Shown here: piece after piece, positions 36,836-49,419 of the stretch
Position numbering within the stretch: the stretch's first letter is position 1
Layout of the letters: every line of letters starts with the position of its first letter
NCBI GenBank assembly: GCA_024364735.1
Contig: JAGFNQ010000723.1
Location: 610,792-674,791, forward strand
Direction of reading: 5' to 3'
DNA: 64,000 nucleotides
From: Boesenbergia rotunda
Taxonomy: Eukaryota; Streptophyta; Magnoliopsida; Zingiberales; Zingiberaceae
Translations under genes and position numbers: made by a program
The notes under the pieces: model-generated
What the model saw: the letters and a program-made list of their open reading frames with translations, nothing else
Told to the model about the DNA's origin: nothing
The model's database searches: none

Positions 36836-38789
36836 TTCTGCGAATGATGGAATACTTTTGTTTTCCTACCCATAGCATAGGTACAGCGTTTGGATCAATT
36901 GGATGGGCACTCCCTATCTATTTTCTGCGTTCAGAGTGATGAAATACTTCAGGCTTGTAAGCTTCAGTTGCAGAAGCAATGTGTGCAGTGAAAATGCCAA
37001 ATAAACCCTTTGAGTATGTTCCTGTAATGTTTTGTTTTCACCAGATAATCAGAGGATGAGCAGCTTGTGTACCGATCTTTTGGAAGAAGATTATGATCTT
37101 CAGTTATCTGTCCTGTAGTGAATTTACTTCGAGAGTTGGTTACCGACTTCCCTTTGCATCGAGAACTGAAGATGTGACAACAAGCTATTAAGGCAGTGGA
37201 TAATTGCTTCGATCGTTTGACCATGAACTAAGTATTTGTTTGTTATTTACTTTATGTAGTAAGATTTACCATGGGTGGAAATTTCATTCTATATCGGTCG
37301 AGAATGAAACTCATTGTTCTCCATGTGAATTGGTAGATGAAACACTTTGAGACACGAATAGAGTTGTCAACAAACTATCTTCCCTGATTCCATGAGCTGC
37401 GACGGCTGACAAGGGATTTGGACAACCGAGTTGTCGCAGCCATAGTGGATTTCGACGAGTTAAGCTTGGCAATGAACTCACCCTACTTCTTTTCCTCTAT
37501 GCTTGCTCATTATTTTGTTTCTTATTCTTCCCGCTCTCTTCTCAATTATGTACTATGATTCCTACCCGTCCTCATGCTGATTGTTTGTTTTCACCATGGT
37601 GATCAATGTCTTTAGGAAGCCTAAGTCTTGACGAGGATGATCATGACATTTATAGATATTCTATTGCTTTAATTACTAAGATAATGCAAAGAGCGAAGGT
37701 TAATAGCGATCTAGTCAATAGTTAGTCTAGTGATAAGTTAGAGACAAGTAATACGGCTCGAAACCAATTGGGGGCAAGGGCAGATTTTACGGTAGATGAT
37801 TTTTGACTGTGGAGGTTGACTGTTGGAGGCTGCGAATACTTATGAATGTATTCGATAGACGAATAAGAGGAAGATCGTTACTATAAGAGTCTATATATCT
37901 GAATTAACAAAAATATGTTAGGGACAAGAGAAGTTTAAGTTTTTATAATGTAAACTTGTTGTCATAGACGGATTTAAAATAAGACTGTCTTCGGTTCTAG
38001 TTCAACCAAAGAAAAATTACGTATGTTACGGTCTACAATTTGATACAAAGAGAATTGATGAGTTTTTTTTTTCCGTTCTTTTATTCATTAACCCATCCCT
38101 TTCACATCAAAAGTCCGGTGTATATCTAATTTCTGATCGTCCCTGTTTATGCCGCTGTTCCTATTTTAAAATATCTCCCCAAAAAGAGCCTACACCCCTA
38201 AACAATTTTTTTTAGAAATACAAGCGGCAATTTGAAAAAGGCACGCGAAGTTTGTAACGAGGAGCGAAAGGAAAATTTACAAGGTAAATTGGTCCGATGT
38301 CTTTTTTAGTGCCTCTATCATATTTTTTAAATCTCTAAAACAACCTCATTTTTATTGTGACAGTTACAACCCAACTTAATCAAAATTATTTCAATTTATT
38401 CAAATGAACTGCTACAACAATTTTGAAGACGGGAGTCGTTTTGATCCAATTAATTTTAATTATTATTTTAATATAAAAATTTAATATATAATAATTATAA
38501 CTAAATTGAATTTAAAATAAAATATTATAAGTTAATTTTAATATAATAGATATTTTTCTGATGAGAAATATTTTAAAGCGCTGTTTTAACTCTTTAAATA
38601 AAGAATAATTCTTTTAATGAAAATCTTAATATGCGCCAGCGGTTTCCTTTTAATTTTTTTCCTAATTTCTATTGCCTATGATTTATGAAATTCTCATAGT
38701 GGACCGGGTTGGTTCATGGGCCTGCGCGTGTCCTAATGACATGCCAGATTGAACCGGTTGAGTATTTTGAACCCGACGCGAGTCTACTC
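36836..38789. other. CAR copy B 3' flank and spacer before the GRIK leader
   Basis: The first 200 bp are the 3' flank shared with copy A. The remainder is mixed DNA, AT-rich at 38330-38700, without recognised genes or elements. Confidence 0.45.
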
Positions 38790-41700
38790 AACGGCCCATC
38801 GTTCATCTCTCTCTCTCCGTCTCTCTCTAGGACTTGCCTCCTCCCCCATCGCCAGAATCTCCTCGGCCGGCGCCTGCCACCGACCACCGGCCGCCGCCGC
38901 CTCCGCCTCTGTCTCCAAGGTCAGTCTGGATATATTCTCTCTCCTCTCGTTCTCTGTCTCCTCCTCTCTGCAACCGCCCTCTCCCCTGGCACTTCCTTCT
39001 CGTTTTCCCCATCCTCCTCTCTCACCTTCCCCTTTCATACCTTTTCTTTGCTAGGAACCGACGACCCCCACGAACCTAATTTTCCGTCTCCGGCCATCCT
39101 TGCTCGCTTCGTCTTATGCCTGCTCTTCTATGCTGGCCTTCTCCCTTCTCTTGTATACATATGCACAATCAGCAAAGTCGGTCTAGGTCATCCTTCTTCC
39201 ATTGGTTTGTTTGTTTCTAAAATTGTGCGTTTTTAGTGGATTGTTTGGTTGTTTCCTGATCTGGATTATGGTTCTGTTCCTTGTTTCTGCATAGAGTATA
39301 CGTCTAGATTTGCTTTGGTCTATGGAAATATTTTTTCTTTCTGCTTTTTAATCAGTTATAAAAGCTCCAGTTTTTTTTAACCTTCGCGCAAGAGAACATC
39401 AATCAATGTGTACGGACATTCAACATTCTGAATTTTCATCTAATTTATTGGCTTATAGATTATCGTATGTTCGGCTGAATGTCTGTGATTTCTTTTTATT
39501 GCACGGCCTGATCATCTCATTTTTTGTTCTATTCCGATTAGTTAACCATTGTGCAATGGTATGAAATAGAAAATGGCAAAAGCTTTATAGTTGGAAAAGT
39601 AACATTAAAAATAAAAAAAATGCTGAAATTTTCATAGGGCCATATGTGAATGACAAAATTTTCTGATATTCTGATCTCTGATACGTGGTAAATCATTATG
39701 TTGGGTGTTTATGACTCCTCTGCTTCCTCCTTGGCCTCTTCCCCTGTCATTATATTCTAGTAGATGGCTTGCTCACTGCTATAACCATTTTCTTCTTGGA
39801 CTCTTCATTGATTTTATGCTAACAGTCAGTGACCTGCCATTATCTTCAAGCAATTGGTATAGAATGTTCTTGCCATTTTTTGTGTGTTGTATAGCTTTCA
39901 TCATTTTCCATGCTTATGTGCAAGAAGGAACTTTTTTTTTTCTTTCTGATTTTGTCTTTCACAAGACTGTGACCATTAGAGTTTCTTGGAAATAAGGATC
40001 AGTGTGGCGTTCTTGAAAAATCCGGAGTATCCAAAGGATGATATTTTTAGTACTTTAGAGATGGATTTAGATGTCTCAGTTAGTTGCTTTATTGCATTAT
40101 ATTTGATTTAGGTTCCGTAGTTGCGAATGTATCTGCAAGTTTGTAAAAGTTCCTTTGATTCTTTTGTTGATTACAATTTTCTCAAATATTGGGTAGTTAA
40201 AGGCAAAGTGATGTGTTTGGTTCCTAATATCTTAATTTTTATATCATGGCAATTCACTTTTAAGTCTTCTCATAAGTATATTGTTAGCCTGTATAGGATA
40301 TTCTTGGCTGTATTGGTGGTTGTTTCTAGGTTCTGTAATATGAGAATGCTTCCATTGAATATGTTCAACAGGCAGTGTTTCCTATTTATATATATATAAT
40401 CATTACTGTGAATAGGAATAAGCACATGTATGTATTCAGTTTGACATTTGCTGGGCTTCTTCTTCTTTTCTTTTCTTTTCTTTTTTTTTTTTGCTTCTCT
40501 TTTGCTCACATTATTTTTAATTTGTTTTTTCTTAGACTACTTTGCTGATAGGAGTGTTACAAGTAATTCTCAATGCTACGATATTGACCATAAATTGCAT
40601 TGACCGTTCTTCACCAATGGTTTCTGCTCCTAAAATAATGCTATATGGTGATTCTTGACAGTGGTATTTAGGTAGATCAATATATGCAGTTGCTCATGCA
40701 GAGAGGTAAGTTATTTAACTTGCAACCTTGTCATTCAAGTCATAACTGAGTAGGTTTTTCATTGGAAGTAGTTCCTTTTTTCTGATTCATATTCAGATCT
40801 TATTGTTACATGATTGCAATATAGAATTATGAGCTATATACACAAATAAGCAAAAATGGTATGATGATATCGGATGGATCTCTTCCTACACTTTTGTAGT
40901 ATCATCATGCATGCATTTTTCAATTTTAAAGCTTAAAAGAAGTGATGTTTCTCATATTATAAGAGGTCTTCCACATTATAAACAGAATTGTCCTAGTATA
41001 TTCCCACCTTAGAGTTCTGGGCTAATAGGAGTTTATAGGATTAGATTAATGAATCACAATTTAGATTTAACTTCGGCTTAGGCATTTTTACTAGTGGTTG
41101 AATCTTACAATTTTAGCAAATTAATTCTCTTGTTTGAAGTTTGTTGTGACGTTTTGTTATTAGAGTGATAATCTAAGAATGGTAAGATATTTGGAAAAGA
41201 CATCTTGTGTGATAGTGAAACCACCACTAGGCTTAACTTGCTGTCAAGTAGAGATGATTGTGATTGGAGTTGCAATTGGATCTTGGGAATATCAAACCTT
41301 TTAGTGAGGGATATTGTGACATTCTTATTTGCTTCTCCATGATATTTGTCGGCTAATACAGGAGGTTCGTAGATAGCTGAATGAACCACTAGTAATTTGG
41401 TTTGGTGGTTCAATGTAACAACTTGATGAGCCAATTCTCATTTGAGTCAGGCTATGGCTGGAACTCTAGATGTTTTGTATCTTGGAGGATCTACTGCTGA
41501 TTAAGATTTTTAGACTTTATGGGTAATCTAAACATGAATGTTCATGACTTTTTTGCTTTTTTTTGTACCTTATTTTTAATCATATCCCTATTAGTGCACT
41601 AATTAATTGAGTTGATGGCATCATTTTTTCAAAAAAGTAAAGCCTTAAAGAATATTAAGAAGAGACATCGATATGAATGTATTCATTTTGATTCCTGTAA

Positions 41701-42218
41701 TTTATTGTTATATGTACAGCTATTGCGAGAAGGATACATTCTTTAAGCCTTTACAATTGCTTATGGAAGGTGAATCTTAGTTCTTCTGAAGGGGAAATGC
41801 GGAATGCAATATTTAAGGCTATTCTTTTAAGGGTTTTTTTTTTTCCGTTTATATCTTAAACGGCAAAATGGAAATTTTACCTAGATAGGTGTTCAAGAAT
41901 TACTGCAAACAGCACACCCTTGTTTTTTGTAGGATACTTGTCTTGAGCAGATTATGTATTTTGCTTGTGGTTGTCTCGTTTATGAAATATCTGCAGTTTT
42001 ACCTTCTAGTTCGAAGCTTGAAAAGGTTTTTGTTTACTATCTGTTGCATAAAATACCTAGTTTATTGAAGAGTAGATTCAACTATTTGATGCTAAGGGAA
42101 CTTAAAAATTATATCTATCATAGTCTTCCATTGAGCTATCTTAGGCATTGTCTATGTTCTTTACTTTCATTAGTTCTGCATGCCTTGGAATAACTTCTCA
42201 ATTTCTGACCTAATAGAT
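38790..42218 (+). other. Probable 5' leader exon and long leader intron of the GRIK kinase gene
   Basis: A CT-rich, GC-rich stretch at about 38790-38919 (CTCTCTCTCTCCGTCTCTCT) looks like a plant 5' UTR exon and ends at CCAAG|GTCAGT. The kinase ATG at 42219 sits two bases after an acceptor-like CTAATAG. A leader intron of up to 3.3 kb, possibly with more untranslated exons, is the simplest reading. Open frames inside have no motifs. A separate non-coding gene is not excluded. Confidence 0.5.
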
Positions 42219-45200
42219 ATGGGTTGCTGTGGTTGCTTTGGATTTTTGAGAAAGTCACAGAGATCCCTTATCCCTCTCAAACGCTCTGGTGGTCCGTTCC
42301 AAGATTTCCTTTTGCCACAGGACACGGATGATCCTGATGGTATATTTTACAACAGAGACAATGGGAACAATCATTACGACAGTGACAGTGGTTCACAGCA
42401 TTTTGTTAAACGTTCTGAAGAAATTCTCTTATGGAGAGCTCATAATGGATTGATATGCCGGCAAGTTCCAGTTAAGGAAACTAGGAGGGTTATTCTTTCA
42501 GAGGTAAAATTTAGATTTTAATGAGTACCATCTTTGGAAGCAATCTTGCTATGATAGCTGAAATTCTTAGAGGCAAATTGACAACCGTAAAGGTAAATTG
42601 TGGCTATAAAATTTGTCTGGCTAGATAGGTTTCTCAACATTACTCAGAGTAATACTGAGCTTGCTCGTGTTGATATATGTTTACCAACATCCTTTACACG
42701 ATTCCTCTCCACCTTTATAGGAAACAAACTTTAGTTGCTTATTAGGGAAGTATTGCTACTTAAACTTTGCTTCAGTATGGTGACAGCTATAATTTATTTC
42801 CCTCCTTGAAGGAGTTGAAGTAGTCCATTTGCCATTATCATAACCCTTCCAAATCTCATGGGTAAAAGTTGATCTGGTGTTACAATGCTATTGTTGATAA
42901 AAAGATATCAAATTACATGTATTCAAATTGGTCACTAACATCATATATCTAGGACAACAAAATTTAACCTGAACCTTCTATGATTCTGATTAAAGATGGC
43001 AACTAACTTCCACCTTTTTTTTCTTTGTTTCTTTTAATGTTTCCTTTGTCTTGCAATCACTCTGAACATTTTTCTTTATTGCACTTTAGGATGATAATGG
43101 AGACAAGATGATCAACGAGTATGTTCGGCAATGTAAGATTGGTTCTGGTAGCTATGGCAAAGTGGTAAGCTTGACATTCTGTTAAATGTATCTTAGCTTA
43201 TTGTTCTAAGTGCTAAGAAATGTTTTTGCAAACAAGCAGGTCTTATATAGAAGTACAGAGGATGGGAAGCAATATGCAATCAAGGTACGATAATTGTAAT
43301 TATCAATCCTTTCTATTGGGTATTGGAGGTCAGAATTCTTTTAAAATTATGACGACTAGTTCATTACCTTTTGGAAAATGCTGTAGTTTCTGTTGAAAAT
43401 AGAAATCCTTATCTCATTATAGAGTTACTGCACTCAGGACATGGTCTTCTAGAATACGGAGAAATTTAACTAGGTCATAGATACCATGCCCAGCATTTCA
43501 TATTTAGTAAGATCCTATTTAAAACTGGTGTCTCATCCTGAGTATCCATTTGCGCCTTAAATAATATACTCCAAGTATTTGAGTTATCTGAGGCTTTAGT
43601 TATCTTGTCTGAAAATCACATTGTTTTATATGTTCTGAACCTTTCTAAGTGTTGACATTTTTGCTTCTGATCTCTGTTCCACTCTTTATGAAACTATGCC
43701 ATAGATTATTCTATGTAGGGTTGATGAGGAAAGCTTAATGATCCGTGTTTCCATCATTTGTCATTCACTTTCTGTAGTAATGATTTTACAGATTTTCCAT
43801 GGAAAATCAGCGTTGATTAGGCATGCCGATTTCTGATAAATATGAACGTTTCTGTCATTTCTTATTGAATTCCCTGCATACCTAAGCTTATGTCAATATT
43901 GCAGATTTTCCACAAATCACACTTGTTAAAGTTGCATGTGGCCCCTTATGAAACTGCAATGAATGATGTTCTTCGGGAGGTTAGTGTGATTCTCTCTGAA
44001 TGTTTCTAATTCTAGACGCACTGTTCTTTCTGTTTTTTGTTAACTTGACCAAACTATAGAGATGCATGTATTGGGTTTTTGGCCTTTGATGGTTAAACCA
44101 AAAACTTAAAAGAGCACTAAACTTTCAGTGGCTTTTCTATGTCAACTGGTTGTTTGCTTAACTACCATGTCCTAAAAGCAAAGGCATTGATTAAAACCAA
44201 CCAGATAGTGGTCTTTTTTGTTCTCAGTTACATCTATCTTTTTATTTGTTGTCTATTGTTAAGCAATACAGCTTATTCTGCAGGTAGCAATCATGAAAAT
44301 GTTGGAACATCCCAATATAGTTAATCTCGTCGAGGTCATTGATGATCCAAACACAGACAACTTCTACATGGGTATCCTCTTTCAACTATTATTTGGTTGT
44401 TGCTTCTACTTATTTAGGCTCCTTCATGAGTTATGATTTTTCCTATCGTCATCTACTCTTTCACAGTGCTAGAATATGTTGAAGGTAAGTGGATTTTTGA
44501 AGGTTCTGGGGCGGCTGATTGCTTAGGAGAAAGCACAACTAGAAGATACCTGCGAGACATAGTTGCTGGTCTGATGCATCTCCATTCTCATGTAAGATGT
44601 TTATATTGAGAATTATCACTGTAGAACTGGTTACAAGACAAGTTTTGCATTTGACTGGGCAATCATTTTGAACATCTGCTGCTCTAAAAAAATCGTAGTG
44701 TTTCTTCTTCTTTTTTTTTCATAAAAAAAAACTCTGTTTTTGCATAATGCATTTTATGCTTACCAGTAGTTAAAAGGTTAATGGGCCAGGAATATGACAT
44801 CTTTGTTTAACAATTTGATTATACTCATAGCTGATATCAAACTTAGGCCAAAATCTTATCTGATTACGGTTCCTAAAAGATATCTTGTTTTTGCAGAATA
44901 TTATTCTGTTCTATGTTAGAATGATATCTTACTAATCATCTTTATCTAAGTGAAGCTATGATCCATAATGTCGGAAGACAGATTTCATTTTTGCAGATGG
45001 AGCTTTTGTACAAGGTGCAGGTCATAGGTTACTGGATCCAGATTTAGAATCATGCTTGTGTAACCTTTAGCACTAAGTTAGCAGTATTTAGTTCCGTGAC
45101 TTTGTTTCGTCTAATGAATTTAATTCAAAGAATAACATACAATTCAAAGGCTTGGTATGGTTGTTCTTGTGATATCACTTCACGCATTACTTGATAGATT

Positions 45201-46111
45201 AATTCATCTAACAGAAATACGACATGAAAGGATGGGAAAATATTTTGTGTGTGTTTGGGGGATATTGATTCCATTTTCTAGGTCATTTAGTTTTGCTATG
45301 ATCTGCTGATACTCTGAATCACAGAATGTCATCCATGGGGATATTAAACCTGATAATCTTTTGGTGACTAAAAGCAACAACGTAAAGATCGGGGACTTCA
45401 GCGTTAGCCAAGTTTTTGAGGTACTTTTTGGCACCCATTAACTCAAATCGCTGTGCTTACATTAATATTTACACAATTTGATACAAGCCTGGATGAACTG
45501 CAGGACGATAATGATATGCTCCGGAGATCACCTGGGACTCCTGTTTTCACCGCACCCGAATGTTGTCTAGGTAAGAATGGCAATATCATTTTCAAACGAT
45601 ACCTCACATGGAATTTGTACTTCATCTCCATTTCCACACAGATGTAACCTACCATGGTAAGGCTGCTGATACATGGGCTGTGGGGGTTACCCTATATTGC
45701 ATGGTCTTCGGCCAGTATCCTTTTCTAGGAGATACCCTTCAGGACACATACGATAAGGTGCACACGAACTACTCCTGAATCATTTGCTTTCCTTGCTTCA
45801 AATGACATCCCCAACTGAAAAAATCTAGCTCTTGATGTAGATTGTCAACAACCCCATAATTATTCCCGATGGTATAGATCCACAACTGCGAAGTTTAATC
45901 GAAGGCCTTCTCTGCAAAGGTTGATCTAGTTAGCATTTATCTGATACTTTCTTACCGAACTATCTCACAACTCCTAATTCTTCCTTTTCTCATAGATCCT
46001 AAATCCCGGCTCACTTTGAATTCCGTGTCAGAGCATCCTTGGGTCATCGGCGATGAGGGACCGATCCCACAGTACGCGTGCAGGTGCAGCAAGCTAAAAT
46101 CTTCTACTTGA
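42219..46111 (+). CDS. GRIK: GRIK/SnAK-type Ser/Thr kinase, activator of SnRK1
   Basis: Eleven exons: 42219-42503, 43090-43164, 43240-43284, 43905-43979, 44284-44371, 44467-44591, 45325-45420, 45504-45570, 45642-45757, 45841-45919 and 45996-46111, giving 388 residues. The N-terminus MGCCGCFGFLRKSQRSLIPL and an acidic linker are followed by a kinase domain: GSGSYGKV (about 113-120), YAIK with Lys135, HGDIKPDN with catalytic Asp237, GDFSVSQVF (DFS in place of DFG), the activation segment RRSPGTPVFTAPE, and DTWAVGVTLYC. These are hallmarks of the SnRK1-activating kinases (GRIK1/2; the name comes from binding a viral replication protein). The family phosphorylates the T-loop Thr of the SnRK1 alpha subunit, tying it to energy and sugar signalling. 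DFS and HGD are family traits, not damage. Length fits (Arabidopsis GRIK1 about 396). Confidence 0.92.
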
Positions 46112-47063
46112 AGAGCTTGATTGGCGTCGCGAATTTACGACTACTCGAGAGATTGCTATGACTAAAGCATAATAACAAGATTACATCAACAGTCTGTGTT
46201 ATATAATTCTCTCTTTCATTCTTTTTTTCAAGCTGGAAATATTGAATGTTTGTGTTTAAAATATGAAAACTTTGCTGAGAATGGTGTTAATATGATCTGT
46301 TTGATGGCAGTGTTCTTAATGCCATTGTCTCTTGTACTTGTCAAGTGTGTTAATTATGAAATTATGTATATTATTTTGTAAATTTTCATTTTAAAATTTT
46401 ATTGAATAATCTAGTTGTTGGGTTTTGACTGATTAATCTGGGAGCTAAATCGTCATTATTTATTTATTTATTTAACAATCGACTAAAATGACACATTTAA
46501 AATTGTAAAATTCTTAAAAGGCATATTTAATTTTCAGATTTTAAAGAATGTATATTTATTTTTAATTTTACCCCTTTGGTCAATTGTTATGATGTTAAAT
46601 TTTAAAAATCACCACTATTATAGTGTTGTATTTTTTATGGGTTTTAAAAATCAACATCATAATAGTATTGTATTTTAAAAATTAATACCATTTTGGTATT
46701 ATATAAATTTTAAAATCAGTACCACTTTGATATTGTATAAATTCTAAAATCAATATCTGGTAATGATTTTTAAAAATAAGATCACAATTATGTTGCATTT
46801 TAAAAATCAGTACTATTTGATGTTGCAAAATCTAAAATGAGTATTGCAGTGTTATTCTTTGAAATATATTATTGTTATTTGAAATTCAACTTATGAGATT
46901 GTTCTTTGAATATAACATTATAATGATTAGTGTGAAAAATAGAATGAGAAATAAATATGCCTTTAAATTTTTCATACTATAGAAAATCTAAATCCATACT
47001 ATAATTTATGCAAGTTGAGATTCCAAATTTGATTTTTTTTAAAAATTTGTTCAATTTTTTATC
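46112..47063 (+). repeat. GRIK 3' flank, then short degenerate tandem repeats (46596-46860)
   Basis: After the stop come a 3' UTR-like stretch and, at about 46596-46860, a run of some five related ~55-bp units built on TTTTAAAAATCA, (A/G)(C/T)ACCA-like and T(A/T)GTATTGTATTTT. Units vary, which suggests old slippage or a decayed satellite fragment. No gene. Confidence 0.45.
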
Positions 47064-47391
47064 GGCTTTTTACTAAACGGCGCATGTAAGAATTAAGAAT
47101 TATCAAAAGTATATTGAGGTTTTTTTTTTACCAAAGGACACATCAAATTTAGTAATCTTCCACTTATATCCCTCCCGTCAAGAAATCTCTTTCTCTTTCT
47201 CAGTTAGAATTCCGAGACATCTGAACTCGTTTTTTGAGACTTTTCAATTTAAAATAATATATTGTGGGAATCGGCTAAAAAATATAAGGTAAACAAAGAA
47301 AAAATATTTGATGCACCCTTTGGTAAAAAAGAAATCTCAGGATTTTTTTTGATAATTTATAATTTTTACGTACGCCGTTTGGTAAAAAGCC
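47064..47391. mobile_element. 328-bp foldback MITE related to the 58.8-62.4 kb structure
   Basis: The ends read GGCTTTTTACTAAACGGCGC and, reversed, GGCTTTTTACCAAACGGCGT. Inverted homology continues inward for about 85 bp, including TTTTTTTACCAAAGG(A/G) near 47127. The interior has TTTAAAATAATATATTGTGG and an AGAATTCCGAGAC string. The large foldback has TTTAAAATAATATATTATGG and AAATTTCGAGACG at matching places. No target-site duplication was identified with certainty. Confidence 0.65.
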
Positions 47392-47706
47392 AATGCTTTA
47401 TCATTTCAACATATATGGAGTAATTTTGTTTAATTTTGTAATTTTTTAACTGATAATATTGCGTTTACTTATAAATAAGTATAAAGTGATCATAAATCTT
47501 ATTATTTGTTTTGAAATTATATTTATTTGTTTTTATAAAGGATATTTTAAGGGGAAAAAAGCGAAATACAATTTTTTAAAGAAAATAATCGACAAAAATT
47601 TTATATTGATACTGGAGTGCACCTATTTCTGAAAATATATTTAATATTATTAAAATATTATTCTAAACTTTTAACTAGCTGACACTATTAATTTGCCTAA
47701 TGAAAT

Positions 47707-47919
47707 GCCAACCAAACTGTAACCCGGTGATTACAATGGAGGCCTTGAAACTATGAGGTCTCAGGTTTAAATTTCGCCGCGTGCGAATAGTTTGTTAGAT
47801 TTTCAGACTAAGCATATCTTGAGTCCTCTCTTCAAGTCCTGTTATGAGCCGTTATCAATAGGTCAGTATATTTCGAATTGTAATTCAACTATTGTATTTG
47901 TGCTCTCTCAAAAAAAAAT
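47707..47919 (+). mobile_element. tRNA-derived SINE
   Basis: The head is AACCCGGTGATTACAATGG, then GGTCTCAGGTTTAAATTTCG (box B-like). It ends with CTCTCTCAAAAAAAAA. Flanks TGCCTAATGAAAT (47694-47706) and TGCCAAATGAAAT (47920-47932) are a 13-bp target-site duplication with one mismatch. Confidence 0.65.
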
Positions 47920-47932
47920 TGCCAAATGAAAT

Positions 47933-48836
47933 AATATGAGATAAGAAAATAGAAATTTTTGGATGATATTAAAATTTTTCTAAGAATTTTAAAAAGGAGG
48001 TTTGTCTAAATTTTTTACAAAAATCTATTGCATTAATTTGTATTTATACCTACTTGAAGGCCCCAGATGTTAAAAGTTATCTTAAAAAAGTGTATCTTAA
48101 GAATTTACTAGTTTTGACTAAAATTATTTCACCATATTAAAATTATTAAATAATTATAGTTTAATCTTTTTTTACATTGTCAAAATTGATGCAATATTTA
48201 TTAAAATTAAATTAAGTTAATAAATAATATTAAAATCCTTTTAATCGAAACCATTGTGGAGATAGCTTTAACAACATAGATCTATAATATTTTAAAAATA
48301 ACATTAAACTTATTCTAGTTTAAGATAAAAAATATTTTTGAAATGAGAAATTTATTAAAATAAATTAAAAAATAAGAAGAAAAACTTTTTTTTCTATTTT
48401 ATTAACATGCTAAAAAAGAAAAAAAATATTTAATAACTAGAGGATTGTAAAAGAGACCAACCAAACAAAATTTTATAATGTTCAAATTGATTTGATAAAT
48501 TAATCGAGATAAGTAAGTCAAATCGAATAGAATGTAAAATGAATTAAACGGCTGAAATAATTATTTAGACTTGGTTTGATTTCTTTTTACTAATTTGAGA
48601 TTGATTAATTCTAACTTGAGCTTAGTTTCTTCCTAGCTTAATTCAAACTTAGAGCTTAATTTTTTTTAGAGGCGATTGAGCTTAATTTAAGCTTTGATTT
48701 TTTGAAACGTTTATCCTTTTGATAATATAAATTTATTTATTTATTTTAAATTTTTATTTATTTATGAATGATATCTATAAAAGTTATATTGATGAATATT
48801 ATTCATAATTTTATTCATAAATATTATTGGCTCGTC
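47933..48836. other. AT-rich spacer
   Basis: No gene or clear element. A purine/pyrimidine-biased stretch at 48540-48720 with repeated AACTTGAGCTTA-like strings may be a repeat remnant. Confidence 0.35.
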
Positions 48837-48852
48837 GAGTTGGTACCATTGA

Positions 48853-49079
48853 AAATGATGAATTAGGTAGCAGACAAATTGAATCTGGAGTGATCGATCC
48901 GGCCCCACGAAAGTTTTCTACCGGTCACTAGGGTAAATCGGGAAGCGCTCGCGGTGGGTAGTCTAGAAGTCCAACGTCCCAGGGTTCGCGCCCCATTTGG
49001 AGGAAAAGCTGGGGATCGAATCGTGGATGTCTGAGTTAACGACTAGTTACCTTACCGCTGTACCATAACCCCAGGGGCT
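48853..49079 (-). mobile_element. tRNA-derived SINE with perfect 16-bp target-site duplication
   Basis: GAGTTGGTACCATTGA occurs at 48837-48852 and again at 49080-49095. Minus-strand head: GGGGTTATGGTACAGCGGTA (box A-like) and CACGATTCGATCCCCAGC (box B-like). Farther on are CAAATGGGGCGCGAACCCTG and GACTTCTAG, shared in order with the element at 23855-24112. The perfect duplication points to a fairly recent insertion. Confidence 0.85.
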
Positions 49080-49419
49080 GAGTTGGTACCATTGAGACTC
49101 TACGTGTGTTTGCTAAATTGGTCTTTGGGCCGATTCTCTACGAATGCAAACAGTTAAGTTTGATGTCTGACCTTTAGAGGGCCATTGTATTAGGATAAAA
49201 TATTCGTCGTGATTTACCTGTCTATATCGTATCGTGTGATCGACGATACTTGACCGCTTAAGATGAGCGATATCACCATTTTACTCCAATGAATTCAAAC
49301 TTATTTATTTAGTTTAACGAAGTATTAATCACTGCATTACGACAAAATATCTATCATAATTTATATGTCTGTATCGTATCGTATGATCGACCATAATGGT
49401 CACTTAGGATGTATGATAT

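Noticed and set aside
39705..40399. Small hydrophobic open frames in the GRIK leader region
   Set aside because: T-rich intron DNA gives spurious Phe/Leu-rich frames; no motif.
44467..44492. Possible early donor GGTAAGTGG inside a GRIK exon
   Set aside because: The continuing frame (EGKWIFEGSG) is conserved in the family, so the exon extends to 44591.
45325..45420. DFS instead of DFG as a sign of an inactive kinase
   Set aside because: As I recall the family, GRIK/SnAK kinases normally have DFS, and the Lys and both catalytic Asp residues are present.
48853..49079. Functional tRNA gene
   Set aside because: Box A/B-like sequences are present, but there is no tRNA cloverleaf, and a target-site duplication flanks the unit, so it is a SINE.
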